A program made the translations under genes and the position numbers. Source: Xanthomarina sp. F2636L (lineage in GTDB: Bacteria; Bacteroidota; Bacteroidia; Flavobacteriales; Flavobacteriaceae). From it: DNA of 64,000 nt. Each line of letters opens with the position of its first letter. Position 1 is the stretch's first letter. Of the stretch, positions 17,985-27,346 are shown one piece after another. Location: assembly GCF_026410195.1 (NCBI RefSeq), contig NZ_JAPMLM010000068.1:501001-565000 (forward strand). The letters are read 5' to 3'. The notes under the pieces were generated by a model, which had not been told where the DNA came from, made no database searches, and saw only the letters and a program-made list of their open reading frames with translations.

Positions 17985-19136
17985 TTAATATCCGAAATCT
18001 GCTTTAATTTCATCTGCTTTTTCCAAAACTAAATCTTTGGTAATACCTCCAATTTCATCTAAAATATAAGCCGATTGGTAGGTTTTCATGGCTTTTTTAG
18101 TTTCACCAGTTTCTTCATAAAAACGTGCTAGATAATAACTTCCCAGCATGGTTTTTGGATATTGTTTTCTGGCTATTTTACCTAAACTTTCAAAGTATTC
18201 AAACTTCTCTTTTTTTTCAATAGCTGCCTCAATGGCTTTGAAATCGTTTATTAGAATTTGTTTGTCAATTCCGAATAAATCTAGTATGGTTTGATATTTT
18301 TCTTCTAAATATACTACTGGAGACGATTCTAGTTTTAGAATGGTGTCTTTATATTCCTGTTTGCTAATGGGTTGATAGACTAAAAATATTTTCTGTAAAG
18401 CATCTGGAATTATATAAGCAGGCAAGGAGTAATGAGAAGGTTCTTCAAGCTTCTTAAAACTGTAAAGAATATTCTTATTATCAACTACTCCTGTTATTGC
18501 TGTATTTAATGCTTCTGAACTTGTTTTAATAGCTGCTACATCGTTATCTGAAGTTGCCAAGTAATAAAATATTTTCGATTGAAATTTGGCTAATCTTTCT
18601 GGGATATATGCAGTCATATCTGGAGCTAAATCTGGACTAATAGCTATGTAAGCTTTAAATAACGGATCGCCTTTTAGCAAATAGTAATTGATAAAATTAG
18701 CCGTTTCGCCATGACCTACTGCCACCCTAAAACTCTCAGTTCTGTATGTTTTTTCTATATGAGGAATTAATTCCATTCCTATAAACTCAAAAAAGGCTGC
18801 TCCAGTTTCAATTGGCAGTGAGTTTTGTTCAGAATAATACATATCTGCTTGTCTGCTATCTACTTGATTAACGCCTACAACAATAGCATCTGGCATATCG
18901 TCCCAATAGGCATAATAATCCACATTTCCCGCAACTGCTTCGAACATATAATCGCCATCAAAAACCATGATGATAGGATACTTTTTATCTGGATTTGCAT
19001 CGTAACCTCTTGGTAATTGCACTTTAATTTCACGTGTTTCTCCTAATTTTGAAGAATTAAATGGTTCGTAAATTACTTGTGCATTTACAAATTGGAAACT
19101 AATAAAAAAGACTAGCAAATAGATGTGTTTTTTCAT
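17985..19136 (-). CDS. Exported esterase-D-like alpha/beta hydrolase lacking the nucleophile
   Basis: This 383-residue protein has a signal peptide (MKKHIYLLVFFISFQFVNAQ). Residues about 22-260 follow the putative esterase fold (PF00756): YPIIMVFDGDYMF, a WDDMPDAIVVGVNQ strand and the elbow region. At the nucleophile elbow it reads VGHGETANF, so G143 stands where the family has serine in GHSxGG. Catalysis by the usual mechanism is therefore unlikely. The C-terminal part has a TPR-like helical repeat (ARFYEETGETKKAMKTYQSAY). It is probably a periplasmic binding or scaffold protein. It lies between a flippase-like gene and radA. Confidence 0.8.
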   Translation of the reverse strand: MKKHIYLLVFFISFQFVNAQVIYEPFNSSKLGETREIKVQLPRGYDANPDKKYPIIMVFDGDYMFEAVAGNVDYYAYWDDMPDAIVVGVNQVDSRQADMYYSEQNSLPIETGAAFFEFIGMELIPHIEKTYRTESFRVAVGHGETANFINYYLLKGDPLFKAYIAISPDLAPDMTAYIPERLAKFQSKIFYYLATSDNDVAAIKTSSEALNTAITGVVDNKNILYSFKKLEEPSHYSLPAYIIPDALQKIFLVYQPISKQEYKDTILKLESSPVVYLEEKYQTILDLFGIDKQILINDFKAIEAAIEKKEKFEYFESLGKIARKQYPKTMLGSYYLARFYEETGETKKAMKTYQSAYILDEIGGITKDLVLEKADEIKADFGY

Positions 19137-19201
19137 TTTAACATGGTTAAAGTTGCCATGCAAGGTAAGAAATTACAAATAAGATTTAAAACAATAAGTA
19201 T

Positions 19202-20188
19202 TTAAACTTCATCTTTATTATTGCTTATTTTAACATGACTCTTCTTGTTGAAAATAGGCAATAACATTAAAGACAAGCCTCCTCCTAAGACAAGTAGCAA
19301 TGTTTGAGATGTCCAAGCAATCCATCCAAAAGCAATACTTGGAGATTCTGGTATTGCAAAAAGTGAAAATGCTGCATAGACCGCGATAGGATAAGAACCA
19401 ATTCCTCCGTTAGTAGCTGCAATACTAAAACTAGCAGAAATAAAACCTATTAAAATGGCTCCAAAAGGGATGTTATTTAACTCGGTTAAGGAAAAAGAAG
19501 TAACATAAAACATGACAATATACATGCCCCAAATAAAAAAGGTATGTGCTATAAAAGCCCATTTCTTTTTCATTTTAAAGATGCTTAAAACACCCTCTAA
19601 AAGACCTAAAACAAATGTTTTAATTTTTAATGCAAATGCCGACTTACTAGTTTTTATAAGCTTGAAACCTAAAAAAGCTATTACTGACAATACAATCAAT
19701 CCAATAACAATATGTAAGGGATTTAATTTTTCGATAAAAAACTGATAAATAAAATCGAATTGAATAAAAAGTGTGATGATAATAACTCCAACCATAACCA
19801 ATAAATCTGCTACACGTTCCGACACGATGGTTCCAAAACCTTTCTCAAAAGGAACCCCTTCATACGTTGTTAAAATAGATGCTCTGGCAACTTCGCCAGC
19901 TCTGGGAATGGTATAATTTATTAGATAGGCAGAAAAAACAGCCATAATACTGTTCCCTAATTTCACCTTATACCCTAAAGGCTCTAAAAGAAATTGCCAT
20001 CTATAAGCTCTAGACAAATGACTTAATAGTCCACAAAACATCCCTAATAGAATCCAGCCGTAATTGGCATTTTTAAAATAATTAAGCAATTCGTTTAAAG
20101 GGACTTTCGATAAAGAATACCATATTAAAAAAACTCCCAATAAAATTGGGAGTAGAATTTTAAGATATTTTTTAAGCGATAGATTCAA
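19202..20188 (-). CDS. LPG-synthase-TM/flippase-like integral membrane protein
   Basis: This 328-residue protein has about seven to eight hydrophobic helices and the family signature LSHLSRAYRWQFLLEPLGYKVKL and VSERVADLLVM (PF03706, lysylphosphatidylglycerol synthase TM region/UPF0104). The soluble aminoacyltransferase domain of MprF is absent. The family is often called flippase-like, but transport of a specific lipid has not been shown for stand-alone members. It starts three bases after panD, so it is in the pantothenate transcript. The late helices carry a GGIGSYPIAVYAAFSLF motif. Confidence 0.85.
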   Translation of the reverse strand: MNLSLKKYLKILLPILLGVFLIWYSLSKVPLNELLNYFKNANYGWILLGMFCGLLSHLSRAYRWQFLLEPLGYKVKLGNSIMAVFSAYLINYTIPRAGEVARASILTTYEGVPFEKGFGTIVSERVADLLVMVGVIIITLFIQFDFIYQFFIEKLNPLHIVIGLIVLSVIAFLGFKLIKTSKSAFALKIKTFVLGLLEGVLSIFKMKKKWAFIAHTFFIWGMYIVMFYVTSFSLTELNNIPFGAILIGFISASFSIAATNGGIGSYPIAVYAAFSLFAIPESPSIAFGWIAWTSQTLLLVLGGGLSLMLLPIFNKKSHVKISNNKDEV

Positions 20189-20191
20189 TTT

Positions 20192-20542
20192 TTATATGAG
20201 TCTATTAGTCGCTTCATCAGGAAAGACCAAAGAAGGCTTAAACACTTTAGCTTCTTCAAGATCCATAAATGCATAAGTAATTAAAATAAGTGTATCTCCA
20301 ATAGACACCTTTCTAGCAGCTGCGCCATTAAGGGTGATTTCTCCACTATTTCTAGGACCAGGAATCACGTATGTTTCCAAACGCTCTCCATTGTCGTTAT
20401 TTACAATTTGAACTTTTTCACCTTGAATAATATTGGCTGCATCCATTAAATCTTCATCGATAGTAATACTACCAATATAATTAAGGTCTGCACCTGTACA
20501 TTTTACTCTGTGAATTTTAGATTTTACAACTTGTATTTGCAT
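20192..20542 (-). CDS. panD: Aspartate 1-decarboxylase
   Basis: PanD makes beta-alanine from L-aspartate for pantothenate synthesis. The 116-residue proenzyme has the self-cleavage site G24-S25 (NYIGSITID), at the canonical position, which yields the pyruvoyl group. K9 ([14 protein letters not shown]) and [19 protein letters not shown] match the family. panC, whose product uses beta-alanine, ends 13 bases upstream, so the two genes form a functional pair. Confidence 0.97.
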   Translation of the reverse strand: MQIQVVKSKIHRVKCTGADLNYIGSITIDEDLMDAANIIQGEKVQIVNNDNGERLETYVIPGPRNSGEITLNGAAARKVSIGDTLILITYAFMDLEEAKVFKPSLVFPDEATNRLI

Positions 20543-20555
20543 GTGGCAAAGGTAA

Positions 20556-21404
20556 TTAATTTAGTGCGATATTATCAATTAATCTGATGTCGTCTGCATA
20601 AACTGCAATAAACGCACGATATGATTTGTTTTTATGTTTTCTTTTAACAGATTTTAATGTTTCAGCATCGGCAATTATAAAATATTCCAATGTTAATAAT
20701 TTGTGGTTAGCAAATTCATTTTCAACCCATTCTGTAACTTTATGTGCACTTTTTGTGCCAAACTTTTCCTTGGCAGTTTTTAATGTTTTATATATAAAAG
20801 GTGCTGCTTGTTTATAGTCTTCTTTTAGCCGTGCATTCCTAGAACTCATAGCCAAACCATTGGTTTCTCTAAATATGTCGCAACCAATAATATTTACTGG
20901 AATCTGGTGTTTTTCAACCAATTTTTTAATAATAGCTAATTGCTGAAAATCCTTCTTTCCAAAATACGCATTATCTGGAGTTACAATTTCAAACAAACGT
21001 TTTACTACGGTTCCAACACCATCAAAATGTCCTGTTCTAAATTTACCTTCCATTTCGAACTCTAGCCCGTCAAAAGAAAAATGTTCGGCAATTGCATGTC
21101 CTTCGTAAATATCGGATACAGTTGGTGCGTAAACAATTAGTTTATCGCCATAACCTTCAAGTAAAACGGAATCGGCCTCTAGATTTCTTGGGTATTTTTT
21201 TAAATCTTCTTTGTTGTCAAATTGAGTCGGATTTACAAAAATGCTAACCACGACCATATCATTTTTAATAAAGGCTTCATCAACCAAAGACAGGTGCCCT
21301 TGATGCAATGCTCCCATAGTAGGGACAAAGCCAAGAGACAAATCTTGATCTTTAATTTGCCTAATGAATTTTTGAATTTGAGTTTTTTCAGTAAAAATCT
21401 TCAC
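20556..21404 (-). CDS. panC: Pantothenate synthetase
   Basis: PanC joins pantoate and beta-alanine with ATP through a pantoyl-adenylate intermediate. It is 282 residues long with the signature blocks [14 protein letters not shown] (29-42), [32 protein letters not shown] and MSSRNARL. It is the first gene of a minus-strand unit with panD and the flippase-like gene. A -7-like TAAGTTTG lies 24 bases upstream. Confidence 0.97.
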   Translation of the reverse strand: MKIFTEKTQIQKFIRQIKDQDLSLGFVPTMGALHQGHLSLVDEAFIKNDMVVVSIFVNPTQFDNKEDLKKYPRNLEADSVLLEGYGDKLIVYAPTVSDIYEGHAIAEHFSFDGLEFEMEGKFRTGHFDGVGTVVKRLFEIVTPDNAYFGKKDFQQLAIIKKLVEKHQIPVNIIGCDIFRETNGLAMSSRNARLKEDYKQAAPFIYKTLKTAKEKFGTKSAHKVTEWVENEFANHKLLTLEYFIIADAETLKSVKRKHKNKSYRAFIAVYADDIRLIDNIALN

Positions 21405-21427
21405 CTTTAATAAAATATTAACGCGTG

Positions 21428-21435
21428 CAAACTTA
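21428..21435 (-). promoter_or_regulatory. Putative -7 box for panC
   Basis: On the minus strand this reads TAAGTTTG, an exact match to the Bacteroidota TAnnTTTG -7 consensus, 24 bases upstream of the panC start. I see no clean -33 TTG. Confidence 0.5.
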
Positions 21436-21466
21436 ATATTTTACAATGAATCTGCATAAATTTTTG

Positions 21467-21474
21467 TACTTTTG
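21467..21474 (+). promoter_or_regulatory. Putative -7 box for the glycogen-synthase-like gene
   Basis: TACTTTTG matches TAnnTTTG exactly and lies 38 bases upstream of the ATG at 21513. It is back to back with the panC box, so a 78-base divergent promoter region is likely. No clear -33 TTG is seen. Confidence 0.55.
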
Positions 21475-21512
21475 CGTGTTTTTTATTTTGAATTACTAAA
21501 AGCAATAAGTTT

Positions 21513-22322
21513 ATGAAAGATAAGAGGATATTATACGTATCATCTGAAGTTGTGCCATATTTACCAGAAACCGAAATTTCTTCTATGTCGTTTGAAACAC
21601 CTAGAATGGTAAATCAACAAGGAGGGCAAATTAGAATCTTTATGCCTAGATATGGGAATATTAATGAGAGAAGACATCAATTGCATGAGGTAATTAGACT
21701 TTCTGGAATTAATCTAGTTATTAACGATTTAGATATGCCTTTAATTATTAAAGTAGCATCTATTCCAAAAGAGCGAATTCAAGTTTACTTTATTGATAAC
21801 GACGAATACTTTAAAAGAAAAGCCACTTTAACAGATGAAGATGGGAATTTATTTCCTGACAACGACGAACGCGCCATTTTCTTTGCAAAAGGTGTTATTG
21901 AAACTGTTAAGAAATTAAACTGGTCTCCAGATATTATTCATGTTCATGGTTGGTTGGCATCGTTATTGCCAATGTATTTAAAACAATTTTATAAAGACGA
22001 ACCTTTATTTACCGAAAGTAAAATAGTGACCTCTATTTACAATCAAAGTTTCGATGGGACGTTAAATAAAGACATGATTAATAAAGTAAAGTTCGATAAT
22101 ATAGAAGATAGCTTTATTAAAGAGTTGGCAAAACCAACTTACAACAGTTTAATGAAAATTGCAATCGACCATTCTGATGCCTTAATTATAGGCTCGGAAG
22201 AGATTCCTGAAGAATTAAACAAACATTTAAAAGACTCAAAGAAACCTGTATTAGATTTTAAATCAAAAGATGAATTTGGAGAAGCTTATGTTGATTTTTA
22301 CAACACTAAAGTATTAGGCTAA
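21513..22322 (+). CDS. Truncated glycogen/starch-synthase-like (GT5 N-domain) protein
   Basis: This 269-residue protein resembles only the N-terminal Rossmann domain of GT5 glycogen synthases (ILYVSSEVVPYLPETEISSM, FMPRYGNINERRHQL, IIHVHGWLASLLPMYLKQ). The KxGGL ADP-glucose motif that follows the first strand in active enzymes is absent (PYLPETEISSMSFETPR instead), and the whole C-terminal GT-B domain is missing. It is usually annotated as a glycogen/starch synthase in Flavobacteriia, but catalysis is doubtful. It precedes the DUF4270 gene and glmS and diverges from panC. Confidence 0.75.
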   Translation: MKDKRILYVSSEVVPYLPETEISSMSFETPRMVNQQGGQIRIFMPRYGNINERRHQLHEVIRLSGINLVINDLDMPLIIKVASIPKERIQVYFIDNDEYFKRKATLTDEDGNLFPDNDERAIFFAKGVIETVKKLNWSPDIIHVHGWLASLLPMYLKQFYKDEPLFTESKIVTSIYNQSFDGTLNKDMINKVKFDNIEDSFIKELAKPTYNSLMKIAIDHSDALIIGSEEIPEELNKHLKDSKKPVLDFKSKDEFGEAYVDFYNTKVLG

Positions 22323-22346
22323 GCCCAAAACCATCAGATCTTATTT

Positions 22347-23951
22347 ATGAAAAAAATCATTAAAGCCTCAAAGTTTATTGGTGTATTATCACTTATAACT
22401 CTCACTTTTATAGCATGTGATAACGATTATAACTCGTTAGAAAGTGATATTGAAGGAATTCAGAATTTTGAAACCAATAGCGATAAGTTTGCAGTAGTAG
22501 CTTACAACAAAAGAGTGAAACCCGTACAGACTAATAATTTCCCAACAAATTTTATGGGTATTTATTACGATCCTGTCTATGAGCGTACAGCAAACAATAT
22601 TATTACTCAAGCTGTCCCTAATTCTGCATATTATGATCCAGATTTTGGCATAAATCCAGAATTTACAGCTGCTTATTTAACTGTTCCTTATTTTTCAAAA
22701 TTAACCGGGGGAACATCTGAAGCTCCTGAATATACTCTAGACTCTTTATATGGAACAGCTCCTATAAAATTATCTATATATAGATCTAACTATTTCTTGA
22801 GAGACTATGATCCTTCGGTAGAAGACGCAGATCCACAATTATACTATTCTAATAATAGTGAATTTGGAATTGCTAGTAATTTGGGGGAATTATTGTATTA
22901 TAATCCAGACTTTATTCCTAGCAATTCTCAGCAAATAATTTATGAAGAAAATGACGATGACGAACAAGAAGAAGTTAGCAAAATTCCACCAAGTTTACAC
23001 GTGCCACTTTTAAACACAAATGACTTTTGGAAAACTTTATTATTTGATAAGCAAGGCATGCCTGAATTAAGTAACGCCAATAACTTTAAAGATTATTTTA
23101 GAGGACTATATTTTAAAGTTGAGCCTGCAGATGGCACTGTAGAAGGTAGCGCCATCATGCTTAATTTTTTAAGTTCAGGTGCTAATTTAACGGTGTATTA
23201 CAATAATGAAGTTGATGGAGAAATTGTTAAAAACAACAAGTTCATAATGAATTTTAGAGGCAATAGAGCAAGTACCATAACACTTGACCCTATAGCTAAT
23301 TCGTTATTAAACAATGCTAATGATACTGCGGATACTGTAAATGGAGACCAAACACTTTATTTAAAGGGTGGAGAAGGTTCTATTGCTATTGTTGATTTAT
23401 TTAAAGACCCAGCTGTTTTAGAAGAGTTTAACCTACTTTACAAAAACAACAATGGAACTCCTAGTCGTTTAATTAACGAAGCCAATTTAATTTTTTATGT
23501 AGATCAAACTGCAACTTCTGTAATGGATAAAGATAAAAATCAAGAGCCAAACAGAGTGATATTATACGATATTAAAAACAACAGTCCTATTGTTGATTAT
23601 TATTTCGATTTAACTACAAATACAACCAATCCTATAGAATCCAAACTAAACTATTCATCTGTTTTAGAAAAAGATTCAAATGGTAAAGGTGTAAAATATA
23701 AGATTAGACTTACAGAGCACTTAAACAACATTTTATTAAAAGACTCAACAAATTTCCAATTAGGATTGTATCTTACAACCAATATTAACGAAGTTAGTAA
23801 TTCTTTTATATTGAATGATGGCGATTTAGACGGTATTCCAGTAGGAACAGGCTTATCTCAAAAAGGGACTGTTTTACATGGGAGTAATTTAAATGTCCCA
23901 GAAAATAAAAGAGTTCAATTAGAAATATACTATACGCAACCAGATAATTAA
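22347..23951 (+). CDS. DUF4270 lipoprotein
   Basis: This 534-residue protein has a lipoprotein signal (LSLITLTFIAC, followed by DNDYNSLE), so it is probably anchored in the outer membrane. The remainder resembles DUF4270, a Bacteroidota family with long beta-rich segments and an INEANLIFYVDQ block. An acidic NDDDEQEEV tract lies near 210. No enzyme motif is seen. It starts 24 bases after the glycogen-synthase-like gene and ends six bases before glmS, an arrangement that I recall as common in flavobacteria. Confidence 0.82.
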   Translation: MKKIIKASKFIGVLSLITLTFIACDNDYNSLESDIEGIQNFETNSDKFAVVAYNKRVKPVQTNNFPTNFMGIYYDPVYERTANNIITQAVPNSAYYDPDFGINPEFTAAYLTVPYFSKLTGGTSEAPEYTLDSLYGTAPIKLSIYRSNYFLRDYDPSVEDADPQLYYSNNSEFGIASNLGELLYYNPDFIPSNSQQIIYEENDDDEQEEVSKIPPSLHVPLLNTNDFWKTLLFDKQGMPELSNANNFKDYFRGLYFKVEPADGTVEGSAIMLNFLSSGANLTVYYNNEVDGEIVKNNKFIMNFRGNRASTITLDPIANSLLNNANDTADTVNGDQTLYLKGGEGSIAIVDLFKDPAVLEEFNLLYKNNNGTPSRLINEANLIFYVDQTATSVMDKDKNQEPNRVILYDIKNNSPIVDYYFDLTTNTTNPIESKLNYSSVLEKDSNGKGVKYKIRLTEHLNNILLKDSTNFQLGLYLTTNINEVSNSFILNDGDLDGIPVGTGLSQKGTVLHGSNLNVPENKRVQLEIYYTQPDN

Positions 23952-23957
23952 CAAACT

Positions 23958-25805
23958 ATGTGTGGAATTGTAGGATACATTGGTCATCGTGATGCCTTCC
24001 CTATTATTATTCAAGGGCTTAAAAGATTAGAATATCGCGGTTACGATAGCGCAGGAATTGCTTTATACGACGGAAAAGACCTTAAGGTTTCAAAAACCAA
24101 AGGAAAAGTTGCCGATTTAGAAGATAGAGTTAAAAAAGAAATTTCTAACAATGGCACTATTGGAATCGGACATACACGTTGGGCAACCCATGGTGTTCCA
24201 AACGATGTAAATGCACATCCACATTATTCAAACTCTGGAGATTTAGTTATTATCCATAATGGGATTATTGAAAATTATGAGTCTCTTAAAAAAGAGCTTA
24301 TTAAAAGAGGTTACACTTTTAAATCAGATACAGATACAGAAGTGTTAATCAACTTAATTGAAGATGTTAAATCGAAAGAAAACGTCAAATTAGGGAAAGC
24401 TGTTCAGGTAGCATTAAACCAGGTAGTTGGAGCATATGCTATTGCCGTATTCGATAAAAACAAACCAGATGAAATTGTTATAGCCAGACTAGGAAGCCCT
24501 TTAGCTGTTGGTGTTGGTGAAAATGAATTTTTTATTGCTAGTGATGCATCGCCCTTTTTAGAATATACTAAAAATGCCATCTACCTTGAAGATGAGGAAA
24601 TGGCTATCATTAAGGCTAATAAAGAAATAAAAATACGCAAAATTAAAGACGATTCGTTAGTAGATCCTTATGTTCAAGAACTACAAATGAATTTAGAGCA
24701 AATAGAAAAAGGTGGTTACGATCACTTTATGCTTAAAGAAATATACGAACAGCCAAACGCTATCAAGGACACCTATAGAGGAAGACTTCTAGTGCAAGAA
24801 GGTATTATTAGGATGGCTGGAATAGACGATAATATTGAGAAGTTCTTAAACGCAAACAGAATTATTATTGTTGCTTGCGGAACCTCTTGGCATGCTGGTT
24901 TAGTTGCAGAATATATCTTTGAAGATATCGCTAGAATCCCTGTAGAAGTAGAATATGCTTCAGAATTTAGATATAGAAATCCAGTTATTACTAATAAAGA
25001 TGTGGTAATTGCAATTTCTCAATCAGGAGAAACTGCAGATACGCTTGCTGCTATTAAGTTAGCTAAAGCAAATGGCGCTTTTGTTTTTGGTGTTTGTAAT
25101 GTGGTTGGATCTTCTATTGCTAGAGAAACACATGCAGGAGCTTATACACATGCTGGGCCAGAAATTGGAGTTGCTTCTACTAAAGCATTCACAACACAAA
25201 TTACTCTTTTAACTTTAATAGCATTAAAACTGGCTAAAGTAAAAGGAGAAATTTCAAATTCTGATTATAGGTATCATTTACAAGAATTAGAATTGATTCC
25301 TGAAAAAGTTGAAAAAGCTCTTAAATCTGAAGAGCATATTAAAATGATAGCCGAAAAATATAAGAACGCCCGTAATTTCTTATACTTAGGTAGAGGGTAT
25401 AATTTCCCTGTAGCTCTAGAAGGCGCTTTAAAACTTAAGGAGATTTCTTATATTCATGCAGAAGGGTATCCTGCAGCAGAAATGAAACATGGTCCAATTG
25501 CATTGATTGACGAAAATATGCCAGTTGTTGTAATTGCAACTAAAAAAGGCCACTACGAAAAAGTAGTTAGTAATATTGAAGAAATTAAAGCAAGACAAGG
25601 TAAGATTATAGGTGTTGTAACTGAAGGTGATGTTAATGTTAAGAAATTAGCAGATTATGTTATTGAAGTTCCAGAATCTCTAGAGTCCTTATCGCCATTA
25701 CTTACTACTATTCCACTGCAATTATTATCGTATCACATTGCTGTGATGTTAGATAAAAATGTAGATCAGCCAAGAAATTTAGCGAAGTCGGTAACTGTAG
25801 AATAA
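23958..25805 (+). CDS. glmS: Glutamine-fructose-6-phosphate aminotransferase (isomerizing)
   Basis: GlmS makes glucosamine-6-phosphate from fructose-6-phosphate and glutamine, the entry to amino-sugar and cell-wall synthesis. It is 615 residues long. The glutaminase domain starts with the nucleophile C2 (MCGIVGYIG) and carries RLEYRGYDSAG and GHTRWATHG. Two SIS sugar-isomerase domains follow (ACGTSWHAG, ISQSGETADT; later LGRGYNFPVALEGALKLKE), and the tail ends QPRNLAKSVTVE as in active enzymes. No glmS ribozyme is expected or seen. It may be co-transcribed with the two upstream genes. Confidence 0.98.
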   Translation: MCGIVGYIGHRDAFPIIIQGLKRLEYRGYDSAGIALYDGKDLKVSKTKGKVADLEDRVKKEISNNGTIGIGHTRWATHGVPNDVNAHPHYSNSGDLVIIHNGIIENYESLKKELIKRGYTFKSDTDTEVLINLIEDVKSKENVKLGKAVQVALNQVVGAYAIAVFDKNKPDEIVIARLGSPLAVGVGENEFFIASDASPFLEYTKNAIYLEDEEMAIIKANKEIKIRKIKDDSLVDPYVQELQMNLEQIEKGGYDHFMLKEIYEQPNAIKDTYRGRLLVQEGIIRMAGIDDNIEKFLNANRIIIVACGTSWHAGLVAEYIFEDIARIPVEVEYASEFRYRNPVITNKDVVIAISQSGETADTLAAIKLAKANGAFVFGVCNVVGSSIARETHAGAYTHAGPEIGVASTKAFTTQITLLTLIALKLAKVKGEISNSDYRYHLQELELIPEKVEKALKSEEHIKMIAEKYKNARNFLYLGRGYNFPVALEGALKLKEISYIHAEGYPAAEMKHGPIALIDENMPVVVIATKKGHYEKVVSNIEEIKARQGKIIGVVTEGDVNVKKLADYVIEVPESLESLSPLLTTIPLQLLSYHIAVMLDKNVDQPRNLAKSVTVE

Positions 25806-25809
25806 TTCT

Positions 25810-27198
25810 TTAAAACTTTAGTTTTCTGTCTTTTAACTTTTGATAAATTTCATCTGTTGCTTCTAACAGTTTAGGATTGCAATTAGATGTATCAATTTTT
25901 CTAGTATTCGTAAAAGGTTCTATATGCGAATAATCGAAAGACATGTTCATATCGTTTTCAATGTATTGCAATACTTCTTTTGGCTTATTTAGATAATCTT
26001 CATATTCAATAAGTAGATAATTATCATTTTCTACAGTCATTAAATAGTCGTAATAATTTAACCAGATATACAACCAATAATCTAAGGTGTTTTTATCGTA
26101 TGGAATTGAAGGCTCATCGGTATCAAACTTAAACACTTTTTGATTTTTTCCAAATTCATGATGACCCAACCAATTAAGATAGGTTTGTATAAATTCACTT
26201 TCATTTTGAAATTCTGAAAAACGTTGATGTTGGTTTAACAAAGAATATGCGTGTTCTTCTGGCTTTCTGAATAAGAAAATAATTTTAAATATTTTGTTGT
26301 ATTCACGCAACGATTCATATCTTAAAATAATATTGTTATTTTTTGATAGATAGGTAGATGCATTATCCTGACGGATTAATGACTGATATTTAATATAATT
26401 TTGGTAAGCGTCTTCGGTTAGATCATGTTTCTCTAAATAGCTTTCAGAAATAAAACTATCATTTAAAAACACTTTAAAGAAATACTCCTCCAAAGCTTCA
26501 ATGGTATTAAACCCAAACAACATTTTATCACCATGTTTCCGTTCCTTTAATCGCGCTTTTTTAGGATTATACATCTTTTTCCATAGATTTGGCGCTAATA
26601 ATAAAGGCATATTAGAATAATCTAAAGAACTAAATGCACCAGCTTTAAAAAGTTGGTCTGTCAAACTAGTTGTTCCAGCCCTTGCTAATCCAGAAACAAT
26701 TAAAAAAGTTTCTTTATCTTGAATTTTCTCTCCTTTTTTAAATCTGCGATCAAAGGAGAATAGCATTTTAGATAAATTATAATTATTTAAAATAAGTTTG
26801 TGGAAAAGAATAGATGCTTCTGAATAATCTTCGGTAGGTTTTTTTCGTTTAATTAAAAAAGGAAGAATGGTTCCAACGGAAAAACTTACAATAACCCAAA
26901 CAGAGCCTAAATCTAAATCTTGAGCAGGTATATTTTTTATCAGCTTAAAAACATATACAGGTAAAGAGGTTAAGGCAATAATTAGAAGTATTATTCCCAT
27001 ACTGACACCTAATGAGGTCAACATCGATTTTAATGCTTGAACAAGTTTTTTATGCTTGACTAATTCGTCTTCGTTAGACAAAACGGCGTTGGACAAGCCC
27101 AAAGTAGATTCTAAGGCTGCAAAAAGATGCTTACGAAAATAAATAAGTAAACTAGAAAAAATAATTCCAGAGAAACCTACTATGATGTAATAAATCAT
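25810..27198 (-). CDS. Membrane-anchored sulfotransferase
   Basis: This 462-residue protein has three N-terminal hydrophobic segments (about 1-20, 62-85 and 98-116), then a cytosolic-type PAPS-dependent sulfotransferase domain from about 165. The 5'-phosphosulfate loop is IVSGLARAGTTSL (167-179). The 3'-phosphate block is IFLFRKPEEHAYSLLNQHQ, with the Arg-Ser arrangement expected. It would transfer sulfate from PAPS to an unidentified sugar or lipid at the inner membrane. Its ATG overlaps the stop of a 47-residue membrane peptide (TAATG), and an arylsulfotransferase-like gene lies upstream. The end is four bases from convergent glmS, with no terminator between them. Confidence 0.82.
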   Translation of the reverse strand: MIYYIIVGFSGIIFSSLLIYFRKHLFAALESTLGLSNAVLSNEDELVKHKKLVQALKSMLTSLGVSMGIILLIIALTSLPVYVFKLIKNIPAQDLDLGSVWVIVSFSVGTILPFLIKRKKPTEDYSEASILFHKLILNNYNLSKMLFSFDRRFKKGEKIQDKETFLIVSGLARAGTTSLTDQLFKAGAFSSLDYSNMPLLLAPNLWKKMYNPKKARLKERKHGDKMLFGFNTIEALEEYFFKVFLNDSFISESYLEKHDLTEDAYQNYIKYQSLIRQDNASTYLSKNNNIILRYESLREYNKIFKIIFLFRKPEEHAYSLLNQHQRFSEFQNESEFIQTYLNWLGHHEFGKNQKVFKFDTDEPSIPYDKNTLDYWLYIWLNYYDYLMTVENDNYLLIEYEDYLNKPKEVLQYIENDMNMSFDYSHIEPFTNTRKIDTSNCNPKLLEATDEIYQKLKDRKLKF

Positions 27199-27341
27199 TA
27201 GTTTTTACTAAATATTTTTCGGAAAAACCGTTTAATTGGAATCCATAAAACCACTCCAAAAGCAAAAAGCACCAATAAAATAATAAAAACAATAATTAAA
27301 AGTGTGCCAAGACCTATTCCAGGACCAATGTATAATGTCAT
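27198..27341 (-). CDS. 47-residue membrane peptide in sulfotransferase operon
   Basis: A small frame of 47 residues begins MTLYIGPGIGLGTLLIIVFI. A single hydrophobic helix spans about 13-34, followed by a basic tail (IKRFFRKIFSKN), which predicts N-out/C-in insertion. It starts 5 bases after the arylsulfotransferase-like gene, and its stop overlaps the sulfotransferase ATG (TAATG). This tight packing on both sides is the main evidence that it is a real gene. I do not recognise a family. It may be a small subunit or stabiliser for one of the sulfotransferase-like neighbours. Confidence 0.65.
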   Translation of the reverse strand: MTLYIGPGIGLGTLLIIVFIILLVLFAFGVVLWIPIKRFFRKIFSKN

Positions 27342-27346
27342 AATTT

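Noticed and set aside
23952-23957. glmS ribozyme before glmS
   Set aside because: The gap to the upstream gene is only six bases, so there is no room for a ribozyme.
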